A stretch of 8,046 bases of DNA from JAEXNA01 sp050486105 (GTDB lineage Bacteria; Vulcanimicrobiota; Xenobia; Xenobiales; JADMJV01): contig JBJHCR010000293.1 in NCBI GenBank assembly GCA_050486105.1, forward strand, positions 1 through 8,046, read 5' to 3'. A model generated the notes under the pieces. That model did no database searches, had not been told where the DNA came from, and saw only the letters and a program-made list of their open reading frames with translations. This document shows positions 1-6,500 of this stretch, piece after piece (within the stretch, counting starts at the first letter, position 1; every line of letters begins with the position of its first letter). The position numbers were made by a program, and so were the translations under genes.

Positions 1-479
1 AGATCCAGGGGCCTGAGTTCGTCCCCTTCAAGGCAAACACTCTGCACCCCAAACTCTTGGGTCTCGCAAGCTGGCTGATTCTGGTCTCCTTCGAACAGGA
101 CTTCCCGCTCGACTCGAACGTAATACGTTCGACGATTCTTTCCGCTGCCGGAGGTCCTTTTCTCTTCTCCGAAAACCCAACCAACGACCTTTGCCCGAAC
201 TCTCCAGAAGGGAAGCCAGGCCAGGAAAGCTTCGGTGAACTCGCCCTCCTTTTTTAAGTCGGAGGCCTTGTCCCAACCACGCCACCAAGCGGAGACCAGA
301 TCCTTTGCCTGATCGGCAGTCAACTCATTGGGAACATAGAAGCGCGGAGTTCCGGCTTGCCCCTGGACCAGCAGACTTTGCCGACAGTTGCCACAGTTCA
401 CCAAACGTCTGCCTTCGGTCATCTCCACCGACCCCCCACAGGCGGGGCAACGCAGACCGCGTATAACTCGTTGAGACAT
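1..479 (-). CDS. Zinc-ribbon protein, second gene of a two-gene operon (C-terminus cut by window edge)
   Basis: An uninterrupted frame starts at an ATG (479-477) and gives 159 residues before the window edge; its end is not seen. The N-terminus holds a four-cysteine zinc ribbon: C11-P-A-C14 and C29-G-N-C32. A Trp-rich segment follows (residues 65-69, AWWRG) and then LPFWRVRAK near residues 89-97. No membrane segment is visible in the part present. The start lies only 3 nt after the stop of the upstream zinc-ribbon gene, so the two are almost certainly co-transcribed and perhaps translationally coupled. The region after the ribbon resembles the upstream protein: D-Q, then W-[R/M]-G, D-L, then PFW-x-x-R at similar spacing. 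This suggests a duplicated family. The ribbon could bind zinc structurally or contact nucleic acid or protein; nothing indicates an enzyme. The function is not recognised. Confidence 0.82.
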   Translation of the reverse strand, partial: MSQRVIRGLRCPACGGSVEMTEGRRLVNCGNCRQSLLVQGQAGTPRFYVPNELTADQAKDLVSAWWRGWDKASDLKKEGEFTEAFLAWLPFWRVRAKVVGWVFGEEKRTSGSGKNRRTYYVRVEREVLFEGDQNQPACETQEFGVQSVCLEGDELRPLD

Positions 480-482
480 AGT

Positions 483-1223
483 CTAGACCTTCCTCGCTAT
501 GTGGTAGGCAGCAGCCATCAAAGGCGGAATCGCGATCCCAAAGGCGATACTCTTAGCCAGGAAATCGCTGCCGGTAACAAGTCCGAGGACCAGAAACACA
601 GCACAGCAAAGGATCCCCATCCCCATGAACGGAGTTTCGCTCTTCTTGGGGAAAACAGTGGCAAACACTTTCCCCGAGGAGCCATCTACCAGAGCGGAGT
701 ACAGAGCGGATTCATAGACGTAGCTGAATCGGAAGATGGGCACGAAAACTACTGCGGATTCTTGTATGTGCTCTCCTGGAAGGTCTCGGAGCACTTGCTC
801 AAGGTGAATGGTGGGCTCCAGGTAGTCCTCAGCGTTGAAGTCTTGGGCCTCAAGAAAGACCAACCCTCCGGCGGGAACCGAAACCTCGGACAACTCCGAG
901 ATGGCCGAAGGATGAGCCAACTGAATCTTGATGGACTCTCCTTTGTCATCCCGAAGCCGAAAATACCAAAAAGGATGATAAACAAATCGACACTCTTGAA
1001 CCTTGGCTTTGCTGTCGAGGTCTTTGACGGTGTCGTTACCCCCCATCCAACGAAAAAGCGCAGCCTGCGCCGATCCTTGGTCTAGAGTTGGTTTGAGTCG
1101 ATAGTTGAAGACAACTTTCGAGCGGTCGAGGTACAGGGAGCTATCACAGAAGGGGCAAAAGAGAAAGGTTTCTCCCTGCCGGACTTCGACCTCGGCAGCA
1201 CATTGACTACAAGTGATCTGCAT
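483..1223 (-). CDS. Zinc-ribbon protein with two C-terminal membrane segments
   Basis: 246 residues from an ATG at 1223-1221 to a TAG at 485-483. GAGAAG lies 8 nt upstream of the start on the minus strand and is a usable ribosome binding site. A zinc ribbon sits at the extreme N-terminus: C5-S-Q-C8 and C23-P-F-C26. A soluble mixed region (about 30-195) follows, with HPFWYFRLR near residues 83-91 and a later stretch, ALVDGSSGKVFA (177-188), of a type often seen in uncharacterised bacterial zinc-ribbon membrane proteins. Two hydrophobic helices lie at about 199-217 and 221-241, ending in a basic tail (HIARKV), so the protein is probably anchored with a large cytoplasmic N-terminal part. It is first in an operon with the next zinc-ribbon gene and divergent from the glycine-zipper gene. 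The role is not recognised; structural zinc binding at the membrane is the safest statement. Confidence 0.87.
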   Translation of the reverse strand: MQITCSQCAAEVEVRQGETFLFCPFCDSSLYLDRSKVVFNYRLKPTLDQGSAQAALFRWMGGNDTVKDLDSKAKVQECRFVYHPFWYFRLRDDKGESIKIQLAHPSAISELSEVSVPAGGLVFLEAQDFNAEDYLEPTIHLEQVLRDLPGEHIQESAVVFVPIFRFSYVYESALYSALVDGSSGKVFATVFPKKSETPFMGMGILCCAVFLVLGLVTGSDFLAKSIAFGIAIPPLMAAAYHIARKV

Positions 1224-1411
1224 TGAGCTGTCTTCTCGATATGCAACTCGATTCCTGGATACTTTTGCCTAAAGTGACACCGACAACCCAAGAGACTCGG
1301 ACTTTAACACTTCATTAACGTCGTTGATGGAAAATCACCTCAGAGGTTTTTCCTATCAAAGCCTCTCCTGCTCCAACCATCATTTCAGCAATAGAGAAGG
1401 TCAAAATCGTC
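1224..1411. promoter_or_regulatory. Divergent intergenic region with an 11-bp spaced TTAAC repeat
   Basis: This 188-nt gap must carry the promoters of both the zinc-ribbon operon (minus) and the glycine-zipper gene (plus). No convincing -35/-10 pair can be assigned on either strand by eye. Two direct copies of TTAAC lie at 1304-1308 and 1315-1319, exactly one helical turn apart, which suits a tandem-half-site regulator. GAGAAGG at 1394-1400, 11 nt before the ATG at 1412, is the ribosome binding site of the plus-strand gene. A weak imperfect hairpin (1342-1349 with 1358-1366) is present, but too irregular to call a terminator. Confidence 0.4.
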
Positions 1412-1924
1412 ATGCTCATTCAAGCCAACGCACCGCAAATCACCACTAGGAACCCCAAGCCAAGCTTGGCTCCGACCAATGAGGAGTCGCTATCAGGCCA
1501 TGCGTCGGACTCCGTCACTCTGAACTCAGATCAAAAAGAACGATTCAATGCGCGACCCCTGCTCATGCTGGGTGGAGCCGCTCTCGGTACAGCTGCCGTC
1601 ACCACCCTGCTGGGTCTCTCCCAAGGTGTGGGAGGATTTCCCGGGGCGGTCACTGGTGCGGTGGGTGGAGCTGTAGCAGGCACCATGGGGACCTTTCAGT
1701 TCTTCGACAAGGCTTTCAATTATGGCTCAGCCGATGAAGCGCTGGGAGCAGCCTTCGCCGGGGCTCTCGGAGGAGTAGCCGGCCTAATCGGCGGAGCCGT
1801 TTTGGGCGGAATGGGCTTTGGCACCAGCGCCACCATGCTTTCCCTTGGAGCCGCCGCTGGAGGCACCGGAGGGTACTATCTCGCTTCAGCGGTCGGTCAT
1901 CCCAAAACGGGTTGGAAGCACTAG
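1412..1924 (+). CDS. Small glycine-zipper membrane protein
   Basis: 170 residues, ATG at 1412, TAG at 1922-1924, preceded by GAGAAGG 11 nt upstream. Residues 1-47 are polar and probably disordered (Pro, Asn, Ser rich) with no signal peptide. From residue 50 the protein is almost wholly Gly/Ala/Leu/Val, with hydrophobic stretches at about 50-70, 72-93, 110-133 and 136-160. Two regular glycine zippers are visible: G74, G78, G82, G86, G90, and G120, G124, G128, G132. A short polar loop (about 96-109, FFDKAFNYGSADEA) separates them. Such GxxxG arrays pack transmembrane helices closely and occur in glycine-zipper lipoproteins, channel-forming peptides and membrane-remodelling proteins. It stands alone on the plus strand, divergent from the zinc-ribbon operon and convergent with the repeat-protein gene. 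The exact family is not recognised. Holin-like, bacteriocin-like or membrane-scaffold roles are all possible and none is shown. Confidence 0.8.
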   Translation: MLIQANAPQITTRNPKPSLAPTNEESLSGHASDSVTLNSDQKERFNARPLLMLGGAALGTAAVTTLLGLSQGVGGFPGAVTGAVGGAVAGTMGTFQFFDKAFNYGSADEALGAAFAGALGGVAGLIGGAVLGGMGFGTSATMLSLGAAAGGTGGYYLASAVGHPKTGWKH

Positions 1925-1936
1925 GAGGCTCAAGAC

Positions 1937-1976
1937 AAAAAAAGAGCCGTTGAGTTCTTCTGACTCAACGGCTCTT
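1937..1976 (-). terminator. Intrinsic terminator of the minus-strand repeat-protein gene
   Basis: A perfect 14-bp stem pairs AAGAGCCGTTGAGT (1942-1955) with ACTCAACGGCTCTT (1963-1976) around a 7-nt loop. Read on the minus strand, the stem runs straight into seven Ts (complement of 1937-1943), the classic rho-independent form. It begins about 24 nt past the stop codon at 2000. On the plus strand the stem is followed only by TTAAAGG, so termination of the 1412-1924 gene there would be weaker, though the stem may still serve both convergent genes. Confidence 0.92.
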
Positions 1977-1999
1977 AAAGGTTCCGGTCGGTTGGCCTT

Positions 2000-3394
2000 T
2001 TAGGCCGGAATCTCTACCGCTTGGCCCTGGTGGTCGAAAACAGAGATGGTCTGGAAATTCTGGAGGTTGATCACCGGGCCACCTTCTCCCACGGAGTGGT
2101 ACACCTGATCTCCATTCATCAGGGTGTAAGCCCCTTCTCGGTCGGGGCGGAACTCGAAGGAGTTCTCACCGGAGCCTCCGTCGAACTCGATAGGGACTTC
2201 GGCGTTGCGGGGAAGACCGTTGAGGACAGCGGTGTCGTTACCATCCTTGAGATTGACTCTGATGGCGTTGTTGTCGGTCTGATTGCGGAGGTTGACGACA
2301 ACTTTGTCGTTTCCAGATCCGGTGTTGACGATGGTGGTCATGCCCGAAGTATGGCTGTCGAGTTTGACCCGAGCGTCACTGTCACTGGTGTGGTTGTAAA
2401 CGTTGATGTTGCCCTCTCCCTGCCCAAAGGTGGCCCGATGGCTTCCTCCAGAGTTGTTGACCACGTTGAGATTGTTTCCGCTTCCCCCATCCTGATGACT
2501 GCTGGTGTTGCCGCCGGAGACATTCACAACCTGGACGTCGCTGCCGTTGCCACCTCGCTGGCTTACCGAACTGTTGGCTCCAACCTCAGCCCGCTGGTAA
2601 CTTCCGCCGTCGGCTGCTCGCTGGATGCTGTGAGAGTTCTCACCGGCATTTAGGAGTTGGGTTCGTCCCCCTTCCTGGGCGTTCAGGCTGTTGTCTCCCG
2701 CCGAAATTTGTTGCCGTACCGGAGCGGAACCGTTGGCCACCTGGTGATTGAGGGTGCCGTGTCCGGCCTTGAGTCCCTGTCTTCCGGAGGCGTGATAGGC
2801 TTCTTGGCGAGTGATCGACTGATCTCCGGTGAGCGCTCTCTGGTCCACAGTCCCGTAGGAAGCGGACTGAGAGTTTAGGCTCTGAAATCCACCTTGCAAT
2901 TCCTGGTCGGCATGACCCAGGACGTGCCGCTGGACGTTGGTCGAGCGATAGCCCCCGAACATATCCTGTCGTCCATAACCACCGAGAGTGTCTTGACGAT
3001 GCGCGGAGAAGGAACCTCCGTTGAAATAGCTTTGGGAACCCGAGGGACCGTGCATCTGATAACCCTGGCTGTCCCCGTTGGACCAAAAATGGTCGGGAGA
3101 CGGGAAGGGCATTTGGCCCTGCTGTCCCACGGGGTCTCCCCCTGCTCTCATCAGCCCCTGCATCATGTTTTGCATCATGTGCATCAGGAACATAATGGGC
3201 GAGTTGAATCCTAGACTTTGAGGGCTCATAAACATTTGGTCGGTCCCTTGATGGAGGAACTGCGGGCCTCGGCTGGACATCCGCAGGTCCACCAAGGATT
3301 CTTGTCGAGCCTGATTCTGGAGAACCCCAAACTGGTTGGCCTGGGAAGCCATCTGAGTGGCGAACATTTGAGGGGCGAGCATGGGAAGGGTCAT
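2000..3394 (-). CDS. Low-complexity 21-residue repeat protein, predicted beta-solenoid/fibre type
   Basis: 464 residues, ATG at 3394-3392, TAA at 2002-2000; GGAG lies 10 nt upstream of the start. No signal peptide is evident. Residues 1-100 are Met/Gln rich, with a striking MFLMHMMQNMMQGLM run at 68-82. From about residue 121 a regular repeat appears, with conserved Gly at 127, 148, 169, 190, 211, 233, 251, 272, 294 and 316. The first nine fit Q-x4-G-x2-[S/T]-x3-Q with minor slips, the last Q falling at 134, 155, 176, 197, 218, 240, 258, 279 and 301. Residues 303-415 drift to Asn/Val-rich repeats with GSGND (359-363), DGND (384-387) and GSGEN (407-411), recalling RTX-type turns. The last 45 residues are non-repetitive. 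The composition (Gln, Gly, Ser, Asn) and period fit a stacked beta-arch or amyloid-like fold, but it is not a canonical curlin. It lies 159 nt downstream of the WD40-caspase gene, same strand, possibly co-transcribed. The function is unknown. Confidence 0.85.
   Translation of the reverse strand: MTLPMLAPQMFATQMASQANQFGVLQNQARQESLVDLRMSSRGPQFLHQGTDQMFMSPQSLGFNSPIMFLMHMMQNMMQGLMRAGGDPVGQQGQMPFPSPDHFWSNGDSQGYQMHGPSGSQSYFNGGSFSAHRQDTLGGYGRQDMFGGYRSTNVQRHVLGHADQELQGGFQSLNSQSASYGTVDQRALTGDQSITRQEAYHASGRQGLKAGHGTLNHQVANGSAPVRQQISAGDNSLNAQEGGRTQLLNAGENSHSIQRAADGGSYQRAEVGANSSVSQRGGNGSDVQVVNVSGGNTSSHQDGGSGNNLNVVNNSGGSHRATFGQGEGNINVYNHTSDSDARVKLDSHTSGMTTIVNTGSGNDKVVVNLRNQTDNNAIRVNLKDGNDTAVLNGLPRNAEVPIEFDGGSGENSFEFRPDREGAYTLMNGDQVYHSVGEGGPVINLQNFQTISVFDHQGQAVEIPA
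2150..3034 (-). repeat. Tandem degenerate 63-bp (21-residue) coding repeats
   Basis: Within the 464-aa protein, residues 121-415 form about 13-14 tandem units. Successive conserved glycines are 21, 21, 21, 21, 22, 18, 21, 22 and 22 residues apart, then about 22-24 in the C-terminal RTX-like units. The DNA copies have diverged, so the conservation is at protein level: Gln, Gly, Ser/Thr and Gln at fixed offsets 0, 5, 8 and 12. This indicates selection on a structural ladder rather than recent slippage. Confidence 0.8.
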
Positions 3395-3553
3395 CTTTAG
3401 TTTTCTCCGCTTCTTTCCTGAATCTTGAGTCTATCGAGGAGGTCTCAAAGGTCATCCTTTGGGGTACTCGTTGGAACTTCTAGACACAGTATGGCAGAGG
3501 GCTGTTTATCAGCTGTTATTTCCTTAAGTCCGGATCGCGGTTTCCGCCCCCTC
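3395..3553. other. Gap between the WD40-caspase gene and the repeat-protein gene
   Basis: 159 nt with no open reading frame worth calling. On the minus strand after the caspase stop only a tiny GCGG-AAA-CCGC hairpin is seen, with no T-run, so no intrinsic terminator separates the two genes. Two near-identical 9-mers, GCTGTTTAT (3501-3509) and GCTGTTATT (3512-3520), lie 11 bp apart and may mark a regulator site or a promoter for the downstream gene. No clear -10/-35 pair is seen. Confidence 0.35.
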
Positions 3554-6500
3554 CTAGAGTTTCGCTCCTTCTTGGGCGATCCGTCGAGCTATGATTTGGG
3601 CCAACCCGGGCAGGTCGTCCAGAGTGCCGCTCACCTCGAATGGTCCGAGTCGCTGCTCCCCAAGAATAAGCACGAGTTTCAACTCTACTCGATTGTTCTC
3701 CACCCGGTATCCGCCTCGGGGTCGGATGGCTCCAGCCATGTCTGCGCTGTCCACATAAGCCACCGCCGGCAAGGATTCTTCCCCGCGAGTCAAGCCTGCG
3801 GACAGTTGTCGCATTTCTGCCGCCACCAGGGAACCGAGTTTCAACTGGTCGTCGAGGGTTTCAGGATCTTGGAAAATTGGGCTGAGTACCATCGGAACAG
3901 GCGTCGCCAAGCGGATTTTGCCTTGAGTCTCCTCGGACATCAGTCCGATGTCGAAGCTTTCAGCCTGAGCCGGAGTCAAAATCTCAGGATTCTGTGAGCC
4001 GCCGATATCCTGGGCGAGCCTGGGGACTTCGTCTCGAGCGTACTGCAGGAGTCGGCTGACGTCCACCAGCCCTCCCTCTCTGAGAGCAGCGCCCTTCATT
4101 CCCTTCAAGAGCGAGTAGGTGAGAAGCCCTTGGCGGTATCTGGTAGCTTCATAGCTCACCCGGTCGGCGGCGCTGCCCATGAGCACGTGCAGACCTGTCC
4201 TGTCTCGCATGCGATCCAGGGCCAGGAGTTGATCCCCAGACAGGTCGCGCAAGGCGACCAATCTCTCAGAGGCCGAGCCCGCAGCGCAAGTATCGAGGAT
4301 GAGTATCCGCTTTAGGGCCGGTATGGCCTTGAGGTGCTCGACTAGATCATCGCTGGAAAGGGCAGCCGTTTGGCGGACGGCGGGATCGAGATAGGCCTCA
4401 GGGGTGGCCGTGTTCGCCTCTTGAGTAAGAAAGCAATAGAGCCCGTCTCGCCCCCCTAGAGTTAGGCCGTGGCCGGCAAAATAGACCAACAAAACGTCCT
4501 CGGCTCGAGCTTGGGTTCGAATATGTTCCAGAGCCTTTTCGATATTGACTCTGGAGGGCTCATCGTAGCTCAAGCCTTTGGGAAGCTCACCACTAGCTCG
4601 AACCGAGCTTAAGAGAGTAACATCGACCCGCTCTTCACCGAAGAGCTCACCGCCCCCAAGAAGGAGAGCTGTCGCCATATCCCAAGCGTCCTTCCCCGAG
4701 TAGACCAGGTCCAAGGATCTCGCGGTATAAGACGATACTCCGACCACCAGAGCAAAGAGGCGAGGGGACACGGGATTGGGACTTTCCGGAGCCTGAAAAA
4801 GGGTCCGGACGGCCCGGCTCCGGAGGAAGCCCTCCTGGTTCCAAGCAATCACCTCGATTTGGTTTTCTTGTCCGGCCTTGAGCGGAACTCCCTGGAGGTC
4901 GAGCCGCAGCTTAAGCTCGCGGGCCGTGGGGTCGACATTCCCTCCCCGAGCATCCCCTTCCACTTCGATCCCGTTCACCAAAACCCGCACCGGACCGATC
5001 CCGCCTCCCCGGTCGGTCAGGTCGACCTCCAGAACATCTCCCGATTTCGAGGAAATGATTCTGGTTGCAACTCCGGGATAAAGTTGGCTAGCACTCAACG
5101 CGGGAGCATCGGGTAAGCTTTCATTCTTGAGAACTTTGATCAAGAGCCCGGGCACCCAGTAGCGATCCTTGAGCTGCTCCAGGTCGAGAGCTTCGAGCGC
5201 CAAAGCCAGGTGGAGTTGACGTCGCCCGCTTTCTGAGGCGTCGAAATAACCCTCGGGGGTCACCACCGCCCACCCTCCATCGGAGAAGTTAGCCAATGTG
5301 GCCAGCTCTCGGCCTGCCACCGGGTCCCATATCCTTGCTGTTCCATCCTCACCGGCACTGAGCAAAACCTTTCCATCAGGACTCCAAGCCACGAAGAGTA
5401 CGGAATCCAGATGACCAAGCAAGGTGTGCTCCAAGACCCCCGTCTGAACATTCCAAACCATGACAGCCCTGGAGTTGGTGACTGCCGCGGCTAGGTGGCG
5501 ACCATCAGGGCTCCAGCTAACCGAGGTGGCAGCCAAGGCACGCTCGGGAAAGGCCCGGATTAACTCTCCGTTGCTCGCGTCCCAAATGGCCACCTGACCG
5601 TCATTGCCACCGGTCGCCAGAGACTTGCCATCAGGGCTCCAAGCTAGAGACCAGGGAGACTCAGCGCGCTCGGTCAGAACTCCAAGGGATTCTCCGGTTT
5701 GGGGATCCCAAGTTCGAATGCTGCCGTCGCTGCCGGTCGAGGCAAGCCTGCGCCCGTCAGGGCTCCAGACCACTGAACCCACCTCGGCGGTATGTCCGGT
5801 CAAAACGTGTTCAAGGCGGCCCGATTCTCCCTCCCAGATACGAACCTCTCCGTCGAAGCTAGAACTGGCCAACCTTAAACCGTCGGGACTCCAGGCTACC
5901 GAGCGTACAATTCCGCTGTGCCCAGAGAGGGTTCGCAGGGCTTTGCCACCTGCCGGACTCCAAAGTCGAACGCTCTGGTCTTCGCTTGCCGAGGCCAAAG
6001 TTTGACCATCGGGGCTCCAGGCCAGAGCCTCGATCCAGTCCTGGTGGCCGCTAAAAGTGCTCGAAGGGCGTCCTTCAGCCAAGTTCCAAATGTTGATGTC
6101 TCCATCGAAGCCTGCAAGCGCCAGGCTCTTCCCATCGGGGCTCCACAGGGCCGCTTTGAGGCCGGAAACCTCCCCCGACAAGGTGTGCAGCAACTCACCG
6201 GTCCAAGGATCCCAAATCTTGGCCGTGCCGTCATCGCTTGCGGTGGCCAACGGTCCTCCGCTAGAAGCCCAAGATACCGAACGCACCTGGTCAGTGCTCT
6301 CCGAGATCAGCCATAACGGCTTCCCCGTCTGGGCCTCCCAAAAACGAGCGCATCCGCCTCGTCCGAGGGTTGCAATCACTCGAGCATCCGGGCTCCAGGA
6401 CACCGAAACCAGCCACCCTTGGTGCCCAGGCAAAACGCGCAAGGCCGCCCCGCTTGGGACATCCCACAGAATAGCGGTCTGGTCAAGGCTGCCGGTCACC

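Noticed and set aside
357..1085. A 242-residue plus-strand reading frame
   Set aside because: It is antisense to both zinc-ribbon genes, which have cysteine motifs, a ribosome binding site and operon spacing; its own protein shows no recognisable domain.
1342..1366. Hairpin near the glycine-zipper gene start as a terminator or riboswitch
   Set aside because: The stem is short with a bulge and no following T-run on the plus strand, and no conserved aptamer elements are visible.
1412..1600. Double-glycine leader of a class II bacteriocin
   Set aside because: The GG at residues 54-55 is inside a hydrophobic segment rather than after a 15-30 residue amphipathic leader, and no transporter or immunity gene is adjacent.
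2021..2653. A 210-residue plus-strand reading frame
   Set aside because: Antisense to the repetitive gene; its apparent Val/Asp-rich regularity mirrors the repeats on the opposite strand.
2150..3034. Canonical curlin (CsgA/CsgB) assignment
   Set aside because: Gln-Gln spacing is 12 rather than 11, the conserved Asn-x-Ala is replaced by [S/T], there is no signal peptide, and no csg genes are seen nearby.
2640..3455. A 271-residue minus-strand reading frame overlapping the repeat protein
   Set aside because: It is a frame-shifted shadow, rich in Arg/Pro/Ser, of the repeat-containing gene, whose repeats are conserved in the other frame and which has its own GGAG site.
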